From positions 62,001 to 126,000 of the forward strand of contig NZ_JACHCL010000004.1 in NCBI RefSeq assembly GCF_014200725.1: 64,000 bases of DNA. The letters are read 5' to 3'. Positions 26,531 through 34,438 of this stretch are shown here, one piece after another. Origin of the DNA: Janthinobacterium silvisoli (GTDB lineage Bacteria; Pseudomonadota; Gammaproteobacteria; Burkholderiales; Burkholderiaceae_D). Every line of letters starts with the position of its first letter. The stretch's first letter is position 1. The notes under the pieces are model-generated. The model made no database searches and was not told the DNA's origin. It was given only the letters and a program-made list of their open reading frames with translations. Position numbers and translations under genes: made by a program.

Positions 26531-27394
26531 ATGCTCACGGTAAACATAGGACCGTTGGTGCTGCCCGTGCACCTGGCCATGCTGATGGCGGCCGTAGCAG
26601 TGGCGTTCAGTGTCAGCCACCTCCTCGGACGGCGCCAGAAAACCCGGGGTGTCGGACACATCCTGTCCGACATGCTGATCGCGGCACTGCTAACGGCGCG
26701 CCTGGCCTTTGTGGTGACGTGGTTCGATCTCTACCGGGCAACACCATGGGCGATGCTCGATATCCGCGACGGTGGCTACACCGCTTGGGCAGGCATCGTG
26801 GCCGCGCTGCTGGTAGCGGCCTGGCATGGCTGGCGGATTCCGGCAAGCGGCAAGCCGCTGGGCCTGGCGCTGGCCTCAGGAGTGCTGGCCTATGGTGTGT
26901 TGTCCGGCGCCAGTCTGACGATCAAAAACAGGCCAACGGCATTGCCGGCCACGGCACTGACGACCCTGGCCGGAGAGCCAACCGGACTTGCCCGCCTGGC
27001 GGACGGCAAGCCGCTGGTGGTTAATCTGTGGGCCAGCTGGTGTCCACCGTGCCGGCGTGAAATGCCGCTGCTGGCGCAGGCCCAGAAAGCACAGGGCGAT
27101 ATCGCCTTTGTCTTTGTCAATCAAGGTGAAAAGCAGGACATCGTCCAGCATTACTTGAGTGGGAACAGGGGCGAGAATGGCATCGGCCTGTCCAATGTGG
27201 TGCTTGACCGCAACACAGCGCTAGGCAAGGCGGTCGGCTCGATGGCCTTGCCGACCACCTTGTTCTATGACGCCAGCGGCCAGCTGCGCGCCACCCATAT
27301 CGGCGAACTCTCGGCAGCGTCGCTCGCCGACAAATTACGGCAGCTACATGAGCCTGCCAAACAAGCCAACGTCACTTTGAAAAACCAGGAGTAA
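26531..27394 (+). CDS. Lgt-like membrane domain fused to TlpA-type thioredoxin
   Basis: Membrane protein of 287 residues. About four helices (residues 1-125) resemble the N-terminal part of prolipoprotein diacylglyceryl transferase (LSDMLIAALLTARLAFVVTW, then DIRDGGYTAWAGIVAALLVA) but are too short for a complete enzyme. The second part is a periplasmic thioredoxin of the TlpA/ResA kind with WCPPC (Cys171, Cys174) and cis-Pro in SMALPTTLFY. It begins two bases after dsbD, so it is probably a DsbD client. The membrane part may act as anchor or quinone/lipid-facing unit; no reaction is claimed. Confidence 0.82.
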   Translation: MLTVNIGPLVLPVHLAMLMAAVAVAFSVSHLLGRRQKTRGVGHILSDMLIAALLTARLAFVVTWFDLYRATPWAMLDIRDGGYTAWAGIVAALLVAAWHGWRIPASGKPLGLALASGVLAYGVLSGASLTIKNRPTALPATALTTLAGEPTGLARLADGKPLVVNLWASWCPPCRREMPLLAQAQKAQGDIAFVFVNQGEKQDIVQHYLSGNRGENGIGLSNVVLDRNTALGKAVGSMALPTTLFYDASGQLRATHIGELSAASLADKLRQLHEPAKQANVTLKNQE

Positions 27395-27401
27395 ATCACA
27401 G

Positions 27402-28184
27402 ATGCGCAAACACTCATTTCTGCTAGCCACTGCAATGTATGCGGCAATTGCTACCGCCATGGCCGCCCCCGCAAGCAACTGGCCGGCACCCATCAAGGCG
27501 CTGCAAACACAAGGTGTCGAGATTATGGGACGCTTTGATGCGCCAGGCGGAATGCAGGGCTATGCCGGCATACTGCAACATAAACCGATAGGTATTTATC
27601 TGACGCCAGATGGCAAACAGGCGATAGTCGGCACCATGCTCGATGCCAAGGGCGCAGATCTCACCGCAGCACCCTTGAAAAAGCTGATCAGCAAACCGAT
27701 GACAGCGAAAACCTGGAGCAAACTGGAACAAAGCAGCTGGATTGCCGACGGCAACCAGGGCGCGCAACGCATCGTGTATACATTTACCGATCCGAATTGC
27801 ACGTATTGCAATAAATTCTGGAATGACGCCCGCCCCTGGGTCGACGTCGGCAAGGTACAGATACGCCACATCATGGTCGGCATCATCAAGGACAGCAGCG
27901 CTGGCAAAGCCGCCGCGCTCCTGGGCGCCCAAGATCCACCAGCTGCCCTGACGCAACACGAAAAGCAGCATGCCAGTGGCGGCATTCAAGCCATGGCGGC
28001 GATTCCAGCAGATATCCGCGCCAAGCTCGACAGCAACAGGAAATTGATGCAGGAACTCGGCTTCTTCGCCACACCCACCATTTTTTACAAAGACCCGGAC
28101 GGCATCATGCAAACAGCGCAAGGTGCGCCAAGTGCGGCAGCGCTGAACGTGATTCTCGGCACGCGCCAGGCTGGTAGCCGGTAA
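27402..28184 (+). CDS. dsbG: DsbG-type periplasmic disulfide isomerase
   Basis: Periplasmic thiol-disulfide protein of 260 residues. Signal peptide to about residue 22 (MAAPA). A DsbC/DsbG dimerisation domain occupies about 25-100 (PIKALQTQGVEIMGRFDAPG). The thioredoxin domain has FTDPNCTYCNKFW with Cys133 and Cys136, and cis-Pro in FFATPTIFY. DsbG protects single cysteines from oxidation in E. coli; DsbD upstream would recycle it. Seven bases separate it from the preceding gene. Confidence 0.9.
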   Translation: MRKHSFLLATAMYAAIATAMAAPASNWPAPIKALQTQGVEIMGRFDAPGGMQGYAGILQHKPIGIYLTPDGKQAIVGTMLDAKGADLTAAPLKKLISKPMTAKTWSKLEQSSWIADGNQGAQRIVYTFTDPNCTYCNKFWNDARPWVDVGKVQIRHIMVGIIKDSSAGKAAALLGAQDPPAALTQHEKQHASGGIQAMAAIPADIRAKLDSNRKLMQELGFFATPTIFYKDPDGIMQTAQGAPSAAALNVILGTRQAGSR

Positions 28185-28213
28185 TTTCGGTCACACGCCG
28201 GTTTGCCTGTACT

Positions 28214-29476
28214 TCAGGGCGCCTTGTAGCCATCCGTCAAGGTCTTCAAAAACGCCACCACATCGGCAATTTCCTTTTCGTTCAAGGCTGGCGCCTGGCC
28301 AGGTTTACGGTCGAACGGGGCTTCGACGTTGACGTTCGCTTCCATGCCGGGCGGCATGTCGTCGTATTTGTGCACGCTGCCATCAGGATTCTTCGGATAC
28401 CATTTTTGCGGCGCCGTGTCGCGCTGCACGTAGAAGCGCAGCACTTGTTCCAGGCTGGTGAAGCTGCCGTTGTGAAAGAACACCTTGCGCAGCGCGACGT
28501 TGCGCAGCGACGGGGTCTTGAAGCTGCCGCAGTATTCCTTGTGGTCCTTCAAGTCGGTGCGGTCGGGGCCACACAAGCCCAGGTCGAAATAGGCCGGGTC
28601 CGCATTGACGGGCAGGTTGCGGTTGCGCGGCACGCCGATGTTGATCAGGCCGTAGTCGGTAAATTGCGGAAAGCCGCCGCCCGCTGCCGGCTGGCTGATG
28701 TGGCACGAGGCGCAATTGCCCTTGTTTTCATCGTTGAACAGGGCCAGGCCGCGCAATTCCTGCGGGTTCAGCTGCACCTGCTTGCGCAGGAAAGCGTCGT
28801 ATTTGCTGGTGTACGGATAGAAATCGGCCGGGCTTTCCTGGAATACTTCCAGCGACATCAAGGCCCAGCGCAAGGCCTGTTCCGGTTGTTCAAAAATATC
28901 GTCGCCATAGGTCTTGCGAAACTGCGCCGCCAGCGGTCCGTGCTGCAATTTGGCGATCACGGAGGCGCTATCGGGGTTGCCCATCTCGCGCGATGACAGC
29001 AACGGTCCCAGCGCCTGTTCATGGCCCGACTGGGCACGGCCATCCCAGTTGCGCCCGCCAGTCGGACCGGCATCCACACTATCGTCGCCATCGTCGTCAT
29101 GGAAATGTTCAGTGAATGAAGGTGCGTTCTGGATGTAGCGCAACGATGGCACGGCGCGCGTGCCGGCATCTTTCAATTCAGGGCCGCCCAGCTGCACCGC
29201 CAGCGAATTGGGCGGGCCATAAGCGTGGTCAGGGCTGTGGCAGCTGGCGCAGGACATCTTGCCCGATACGGACAGGCTGGGTTCGAAAAACATGGCGCGT
29301 CCCATGGCCGTCATTTCCGGCACTGATGGCTGGCGCTTCAAGCTTGGCGCGTAAGCGGCCTTCAGGTAAGCGGGGGCGGAAGCAGCGGCGGCGTCTTTCG
29401 GTGCTTCTTTCTGCGGCTGGCAGGCGCACAGCAAACCCATACAGACCAGGCCTAGCAGGGAAGACATCAATTTCAT
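28214..29476 (-). CDS. Di-haem cytochrome c peroxidase/MauG-family lipoprotein
   Basis: Periplasmic di-haem protein of 420 residues. The lipobox LLCAC puts the lipidated Cys at 19. The first haem motif CASCH (Cys76, Cys79, His80) is followed by SPDHAYGPPN, and the second by NCASCHIS in the C-terminal half. Motifs such as GMRNWDGRA-like GGRNWDGRAQSGHEQALGPL and FKTPSLRNVALRKVFFHNG belong to the CCP/MauG family. It may reduce peroxide or oxidise a partner; the type is not decided by sequence. The ATG at 29476 makes the signal peptide; a more upstream in-frame start was rejected. A Pho-box-like repeat lies 60 bp upstream. Confidence 0.87.
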   Translation of the reverse strand: MKLMSSLLGLVCMGLLCACQPQKEAPKDAAAASAPAYLKAAYAPSLKRQPSVPEMTAMGRAMFFEPSLSVSGKMSCASCHSPDHAYGPPNSLAVQLGGPELKDAGTRAVPSLRYIQNAPSFTEHFHDDDGDDSVDAGPTGGRNWDGRAQSGHEQALGPLLSSREMGNPDSASVIAKLQHGPLAAQFRKTYGDDIFEQPEQALRWALMSLEVFQESPADFYPYTSKYDAFLRKQVQLNPQELRGLALFNDENKGNCASCHISQPAAGGGFPQFTDYGLINIGVPRNRNLPVNADPAYFDLGLCGPDRTDLKDHKEYCGSFKTPSLRNVALRKVFFHNGSFTSLEQVLRFYVQRDTAPQKWYPKNPDGSVHKYDDMPPGMEANVNVEAPFDRKPGQAPALNEKEIADVVAFLKTLTDGYKAP

Positions 29477-29535
29477 GAACGGGAATCGGCGGGTGCACAG
29501 CCGCAAGATGGAGTTGGGCCTGCAGCCTAGCGGGC

Positions 29536-29557
29536 GAATATGACAGGCATGTGACAT
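29536..29557 (-). promoter_or_regulatory. Pho-box-like direct repeat
   Basis: Read on the minus strand: ATGTCACATGC then CTGTCATATTC, two 11-bp units with TGTCA at the same place. The PhoB consensus is two CTGTCAT-type units 11 bp apart. It lies 60 bp before the peroxidase start and about 145 bp before the divergent phosphatase-like gene, so it could serve either. Confidence 0.5.
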
Positions 29558-29702
29558 GGCGGCCCAAAAACAGATAAATGCAAAAACCAAGGGTTATTTC
29601 ACAACGCGAACATTACTGAATGTAACGTCGTATACATTTCATCAAGTTGAAATATTTACTCAATAGCATGCAAATCTTTCCACCCCTAAGGCATGAAAAA
29701 AC

Positions 29703-31832
29703 ATGAATTCGCACGCAAGATTCGCTTTACGCCCCTTGCCATTATTGATCTCGCTAGGACTGAGCGCTGGCCTGGTAGCCTGCGGCAGCAGCGATAATCC
29801 TGTCACCACCAAGGGCCAGGTCATCGGTAGCTATTACGAAAACGCCGTGGTGTGCATGGAAAGCAGCACCACCAAACTGACTTGCGACAGCAACGCGCTG
29901 CCAGCCAGAACCGCTGCCGACGGCAGCTTCATCATCAATGGCCAGGGTCCCGTGCTGGCCGTAGTCGGTACCGATGCCATACGCCACGACGTGCTGGGCG
30001 ACGCCGGTACAAAAGTAACGCAGAAACTGATCCTGCGCGCTCCGGCAGGCCATGGCGCCTTTGTCAGCGCCCTGTCGACCGAACTGACACAAGTCATGGA
30101 CAGCAATGGCGGCGACTTCGCCAGCGCCAGCAGCAAGCTGGCGGCGCGCATCGGCGTGTCGGAAGCCGCCCTGGCGTCCGACTTCAACAAGTCCACCGGT
30201 GATGAGCTGACCAAGCTGAAGGCAGAAAACGCCAGCGTGACTTCCGTGATCGCTACCGCCAGCGCCGCCGCGGCACCGGCCGACGCACTGGCCGCGCTCA
30301 ATAGCGGTCTGGCGCTGAACAATATCCAGACCATCGTCGTGATCTACGCGGAAAACCGCGGCTTCGACAACTTGTACGGCCTGTTCCCTGGCGCCAACGG
30401 CGTACCGGGCGTGAACCCGACGTCGAGCTCGGCCTACATCCCGCAAAAAGATGTCGACGGCAGTGTCTTGCCCGTATTGCCACCAACCTGGGGCGGCATG
30501 ACGGCTGCAGGCCAGAGCACCGTGATCACCCAGGCGCAATCGGCCAACCTGCCGAACAAGCCATTCCAGATCGACAATCCGAACGGTCCGATCAATCTGC
30601 CGCAATCGGTGATCACGCGCGACCTGGTGCACCGTTTCTATAACAACCAGATGCAGATCAATGGCGGCGCCAACGACAAGTTCGCGGCGTATTCCGACGC
30701 CGGTGGCTTGAGCATGGGTTACTACGACGGCAGCAAGATGCAGTTGTGGAATATCGCCAAGCAATATGCACTGGCGGACAACCTGTTCATCGGCGCTTTC
30801 GGCGGTTCCTTCCTGACCCACCAATACCTGATCTGCGCGTGCGCACCGACCTATCCGAACGCCGATACCTCGGTGGCCAAGGGATCGATCTCGAAGATCG
30901 ACGTCGACGCCAATGGTAACTTCGTGCGCCTGACGCCAGCGGCCACCTCGCCAGCATCGGTCTTGAATGGCGCGCCCGTGTACGCCAACGACAGCACCTT
31001 GACGCCAGCCGACAGCACCGGCATGTTCTATGCCGTCAACACCATGCAGCCACCGTTCCAGCCGAGCAGCAACGCCCCGGCCGCCGGCGACAGCACCAAG
31101 CTGTATGCCGACACCAGCAAGGCGACCACCTTGCCGCAACAGACGCAGACCAATATTGGCGACTTGCTGTCGGCCAAGAACATCGACTGGGCCTGGTATG
31201 CCGGCGCATGGAAAGACACGACCGCATTGGCCACTGCCAGCGCACGCAACAACAACTTCCCTAGCCCGCCGAACTTCCAGTTCCATCACCAGCCGTTCAA
31301 CTACTTCGCTGACATGGACCCGGTCAAGGCGCCCGCCTACCGCGCCGCCCACTTGCGCGATTTCGACAGCCAGTTCATGAGCGACGCCGCTGCCGGCAAA
31401 CTGCCTGCCGTGACGTTCTACAAGCCACAGGGTAACTTGAACCAGCACTCCGGCTACGCCAGCGTGGCCGATGGCGACGCGCATATCGCCAGCGTGATCG
31501 CCCAGCTGAAACAAAGTCCGCAATGGAAAAACATGCTGGTGATCGTCACCTACGATGAAAACGGCGGCTATTACGACCACGTGGCGCCACCGAAGGGTGA
31601 CCGCTGGGGTCCAGGCACGCGCGTGCCAGCCATCCTGGTCTCGCCGTACGTGAAAAAAGGCTTGGTTGATCACACGCAATACGATTCGGCATCGATCCTG
31701 CGCGCGATTACCCACCGCTTCTCGCTGCCGGTGCTGAACGGTTTGACCGTGCGCGACAAGGCACTGGTCGCCAACGGCGGCAAGCCGATGGGCGACTTCA
31801 GCGCGGCACTGGCGCTGCTGCCGCAAGAGTAA
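29703..31832 (+). CDS. Acid phosphatase / phosphoesterase-family lipoprotein (AcpA-like)
   Basis: Secreted lipoprotein of 709 residues with lipobox LVAC (Cys27). About residues 35-205 form an extra N-terminal domain of unknown role. The phosphoesterase domain (PF04185, acid phosphatase AcpA and phospholipase C) begins IQTIVVIYAENRGFDNLYG and contains FIGAFGGSFLTHQYL, the metal-binding VIVTYDENGGYYDHVAPPKG and RVPAILVSPYVKKG. The substrate may be a phosphomonoester or phospholipid; the Pho-like box favours phosphate scavenging. Followed by a terminator whose T-tract was hit by an IS element. Confidence 0.88.
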   Translation: MNSHARFALRPLPLLISLGLSAGLVACGSSDNPVTTKGQVIGSYYENAVVCMESSTTKLTCDSNALPARTAADGSFIINGQGPVLAVVGTDAIRHDVLGDAGTKVTQKLILRAPAGHGAFVSALSTELTQVMDSNGGDFASASSKLAARIGVSEAALASDFNKSTGDELTKLKAENASVTSVIATASAAAAPADALAALNSGLALNNIQTIVVIYAENRGFDNLYGLFPGANGVPGVNPTSSSAYIPQKDVDGSVLPVLPPTWGGMTAAGQSTVITQAQSANLPNKPFQIDNPNGPINLPQSVITRDLVHRFYNNQMQINGGANDKFAAYSDAGGLSMGYYDGSKMQLWNIAKQYALADNLFIGAFGGSFLTHQYLICACAPTYPNADTSVAKGSISKIDVDANGNFVRLTPAATSPASVLNGAPVYANDSTLTPADSTGMFYAVNTMQPPFQPSSNAPAAGDSTKLYADTSKATTLPQQTQTNIGDLLSAKNIDWAWYAGAWKDTTALATASARNNNFPSPPNFQFHHQPFNYFADMDPVKAPAYRAAHLRDFDSQFMSDAAAGKLPAVTFYKPQGNLNQHSGYASVADGDAHIASVIAQLKQSPQWKNMLVIVTYDENGGYYDHVAPPKGDRWGPGTRVPAILVSPYVKKGLVDHTQYDSASILRAITHRFSLPVLNGLTVRDKALVANGGKPMGDFSAALALLPQE

Positions 31833-31862
31833 TGCCTGCAGTAAGGTAGTGATCAGTACCCT

Positions 31863-31891
31863 AGGGCTGCCGCTGGCAGCCCTTTTTATTT
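31863..31891 (+). terminator. Terminator of the phosphatase gene; T-tract is the IS target
   Basis: Stem AGGGCTGC / GCAGCCCT, loop CGCTG, then TTTTATTT. The eight bases of the T-tract are exactly the left target duplication of the insertion sequence that follows. Confidence 0.8.
31884..31891. repeat. Left target-site duplication TTTTATTT
   Basis: Perfect 8-bp copy matching 32944-32951 on the other side of the element; 8 bp is the usual duplication length for IS1595-type elements. Confidence 0.9.
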
Positions 31892-32943
31892 GGCTCTGTC
31901 CTCAATAAATAGGGGAATCTTCCTGCAAGGTTGAGGTCTGACTGATCAGATCAATCAAGCAGGGAGAACACCATGCTGCAAACGCAATGGCAGGCATTCA
32001 TAGGTCAGTTCGTAGCACTGTCCCGGCGGCAACGGCTGGACAGTGTTGCGCTGCTGCGTGATACGCCACCCGGACAGGCAGGCATCGCGCTGATCGAGCG
32101 TACGGCACAAGCACGGCTATGTTGCCCGGCATGCCGCTCGCGGCACTTTCACCGGCACGGCCACGCCAACGGTTTGCAGCGCTATCGTTGCGTGCCCTGC
32201 GGCAAGACCTTCAATGCCTTGACGGGCACGCCCCTGGCACATCTTCGCCACAAAGCCCTATGGCTGGACTATGCCGACTGCCTGCTGAACTCAAATTCAG
32301 TGCGCAAGGCTGCTCAGCAACTGGGCATCCACCGCAATACCAGTTTTCGCTGGCGCCACCGCTTCCTCGCACTGGCGAAAACTGACCGTCCACGCTGTCT
32401 GCACGGGATAACCGAGGCCGATGAAATGTATCTGCTGGAATCGGAAAAAGGTGCGCGGCATTTGCTGCGTCCGGCGCGCCGGCGTGGCGGTCATGCCCGT
32501 CAGCGTGGCATTTCCAATGAACAAGTCTGCATCCTGATGGCGCGCGACCGCACCGGGCAAACCATCGATTTCGTCACCGGCAAGGGGCAACTGACCAGGA
32601 AACAGCTGCTGTACTGCTTGCCGCCCGTAATCGACCGCGACATTTTACTGGTGACCGATAGCCATGCGGCCTACGCCGCCTTTGCCCGCGAGACGGGTAT
32701 CAGCCATCAAGACGTCAACTTGCGCGCTGGAATCCGCATGCGCGGCGCAGCCCATGTGCAGAACGTGAACGCATATCACAGCCGTTTGCGGGGATGGCTG
32801 AGCATCTTTCATGGGGTGGCGACACGCTATCTGCCCAACTATCTGGGCTGGCGCTGGATACTCGACGCCAGGCGCATCCTGTCCGCTGAAGCTTTATTGA
32901 AGGCAACCTTGGGAGACTTCCCACACCTGACGGTGACATAGCC
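31892..32943 (+). mobile_element. IS1595-family insertion sequence (1052 bp)
   Basis: Ends are imperfect inverted repeats: left GGCTCTGTCCTC, right (inward) GGCTATGTCACC, nine matches in twelve positions. A perfect 8-bp duplication TTTTATTT flanks it on both sides. One intact transposase gene fills most of it with no passenger gene. Perfect duplications and an intact transposase suggest a fairly recent, possibly active insertion. Confidence 0.9.
31973..32941 (+). CDS. IS1595-family transposase
   Basis: DDE-type transposase of 322 residues. N-terminal zinc ribbon CPAC...RCVPCGKTF at about 50-80, then a helix-turn-helix (SVRKAAQQLGIHRNTSFRWR, about 108-127). The catalytic domain has the first Asp in TEADEMYLLE, the second in LLVTDSHAAYAAF, and the family end signature NAYHSRLRGWLSIFHGVATR followed by YLPNYLGWRW. 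Its stop lies two bases from the right end of the element; no frameshift is visible. A GGGAG ribosome site precedes the ATG. Confidence 0.93.
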   Translation: MLQTQWQAFIGQFVALSRRQRLDSVALLRDTPPGQAGIALIERTAQARLCCPACRSRHFHRHGHANGLQRYRCVPCGKTFNALTGTPLAHLRHKALWLDYADCLLNSNSVRKAAQQLGIHRNTSFRWRHRFLALAKTDRPRCLHGITEADEMYLLESEKGARHLLRPARRRGGHARQRGISNEQVCILMARDRTGQTIDFVTGKGQLTRKQLLYCLPPVIDRDILLVTDSHAAYAAFARETGISHQDVNLRAGIRMRGAAHVQNVNAYHSRLRGWLSIFHGVATRYLPNYLGWRWILDARRILSAEALLKATLGDFPHLTVT

Positions 32944-32951
32944 TTTTATTT
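32944..32951. repeat. Right target-site duplication TTTTATTT
   Basis: Matches 31884-31891. The TAA stop of the neighbouring minus-strand gene (32946-32948) lies inside this copy, so the insertion did not alter that gene's coding sequence. Confidence 0.9.
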
Positions 32952-33251
32952 CCCCCCCGCCCGGCCGTCCAGCCACGCGCGCCCGCCCGCTTCCAGCGCG
33001 GCCGCGATCACCTCTTCCGGCAAGCTGTACACGGTAGCCCAGCTGGCCCGGCCATCGATGGTATTGGCGGGAAAACTGTGCGTTTCGATCGGCCAATGGT
33101 ATTTGCGTTTTAACGCCTTGACGATGGCGGCTAGCGAGACGCGGCCCTGCAGCGGTTCGGCGCCTGCCTGGTCGCGGTTCGACAGCAGCACGGCCAGCAC
33201 CTGGCCGCGGCCGGTGCGCACGCCGGGAAATTGGGGAGTTTTCTTGCTCAT
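32946..33251 (-). CDS. Small uncharacterised protein
   Basis: One hundred and one residues, no signal peptide or membrane segment. A possible helix-turn-helix is RVSLAAIVKALKRKYHWPIE at about 39-58; the rest (SWATVYSLPEEVIAAALEAG) is acidic-amphipathic. I do not recognise a named family; similar small proteins occur as conserved hypotheticals in Burkholderiales, as far as I recall. Its stop codon lies in the right duplication of the IS. No clear ribosome site could be judged. Confidence 0.65.
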   Translation of the reverse strand: MSKKTPQFPGVRTGRGQVLAVLLSNRDQAGAEPLQGRVSLAAIVKALKRKYHWPIETHSFPANTIDGRASWATVYSLPEEVIAAALEAGGRAWLDGRAGGK

Positions 33252-33360
33252 GGGGCATTGTAGCGAGCCTGGCCAGCGCAGTGTCGGTGTTTCTTACAAT
33301 GTCCGCTTCGCCCTGCCAGCAGACGGATGCAAGCCCTTGATCAAAAACACTTTTTTTGCT

Positions 33361-33376
33361 TGGCACGCAAGCTGCT
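33361..33376 (+). promoter_or_regulatory. Sigma-54 promoter of the PEP-CTERM gene
   Basis: TGGCACG-N4-CTGCT against the consensus TGGCACG-N4-TTGCW: one mismatch, with GG and GC at the correct -24/-12 spacing, and a T-run directly upstream. It lies about 88 bp before the ATG of the PEP-CTERM gene. The activator site is not identified. Confidence 0.7.
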
Positions 33377-33463
33377 TAGTAAGCTCAGCAGAGCAGTCCG
33401 GGCCAGCATGGCCAGGTTTCATGCTCCCCACAATGACGACGATAACAACGAAGTGAGGCAGCG

Positions 33464-34438
33464 ATGAACGTTTATCCCACACGAAGCAAGACCCTTGGCT
33501 GTCTGGGCGCATTGGCTGCGGCTGGTTTGCTGCTCGCAGGGCAGGCACATGCCGGCGCTTATGGACTGGCCGTTAATGAAATCACTAACTTTCGCATTAG
33601 CACCAGCGCCGGTACCTTGTCGCTGACGGGCGCCAACCGCAACGCCAGCGACAGCGCGTTTTTTGAAGGCGGCGCTCCCGTCAATCCGCGCGCCGTCAAT
33701 ACCGGACCGACCGCCAATGCCGATGTGCTGCAAGTGTGCTCCGGCAGCGGCTGCGCAGGCTTGCCACAGAATAACTACGCTCCCAGTTCCGTGCTGGAAT
33801 TTTCACGCGGCGATGCACATAGCTTCGGCAACATGCTGACCGCCGGCGGCGCCACCATGCAAGCCGTGTCGGAAGCGCAGCGCAATACAGTCGGCGCCGC
33901 CTCCGCCACGGCAGGCGATACGCTCACCGGCTCGATCAACCTGACCCTGTCGAGCGCCGGTTTCATTACCTTCAGTTTCATGGCGCGGCGCGACCTGCGC
34001 ACCAGCGTCACGACCCTGGGCGACAAGTCGAATGTGTCGATCATGGATATCTTCAATATTTCCTGCAATGCCGCCAGTCCGGTCGGCTGCGCCTCACGCG
34101 CCACGGCCGATGGCGTAATCTTCCAGTTCATACCCGATGGCGACCCGAATAATGGCAGCGACATCAACGGCAACCACGGCGCCGGCAGCCTGGATCCGTT
34201 CAGTCTGAACCTGACGGCCGGTACCAACGATCCTGGCACGCCGCGCAACTTCACGAATGCTTTTGCGCAATTTTCACTGACGTCGAATTTCGCCCTGCCC
34301 GCCGGCAGCTACACTCTGAACTTTTCCAAGTCCACCCGTACCGATATCGTCGTGCTCGATCCCGTACCGGAACCAGCCACCTTGCTGTTGCTGGCGGCCG
34401 GCCTGGCGGCGCTGCTCTGCACACGCAAACGAAATTAA
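33464..34438 (+). CDS. PEP-CTERM sorting-domain protein
   Basis: Exported protein of 324 residues. Signal peptide 1-30 (AGQAHA). The body is rich in Asn, Ser, Thr, Gly and Ala, with one possible disulfide pair (VCSGSGC) and ISCNAASPVGC. The C-terminal tripartite signal is VPEPATLLLLAAGLAALLC followed by TRKRN, recognised by exosortase EpsH/XrtA-type enzymes in EPS-producing Gram-negatives. No exosortase is in the window. The body has no recognised domain. Its TAA overlaps the tadD stop on the opposite strand in TTAA. Confidence 0.88.
   Translation: MNVYPTRSKTLGCLGALAAAGLLLAGQAHAGAYGLAVNEITNFRISTSAGTLSLTGANRNASDSAFFEGGAPVNPRAVNTGPTANADVLQVCSGSGCAGLPQNNYAPSSVLEFSRGDAHSFGNMLTAGGATMQAVSEAQRNTVGAASATAGDTLTGSINLTLSSAGFITFSFMARRDLRTSVTTLGDKSNVSIMDIFNISCNAASPVGCASRATADGVIFQFIPDGDPNNGSDINGNHGAGSLDPFSLNLTAGTNDPGTPRNFTNAFAQFSLTSNFALPAGSYTLNFSKSTRTDIVVLDPVPEPATLLLLAAGLAALLCTRKRN

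Noticed and set aside
29636-29653. Inverted repeat ATTTCA-N6-TGAAAT upstream of the phosphatase-like gene
   Set aside because: AT-rich, short arms, no regulator nearby; could be chance, so not listed as a site.
29754-31826. 690-codon minus-strand frame opposite the phosphatase-like gene
   Set aside because: Antisense shadow of a gene with signal peptide and phosphoesterase motifs.
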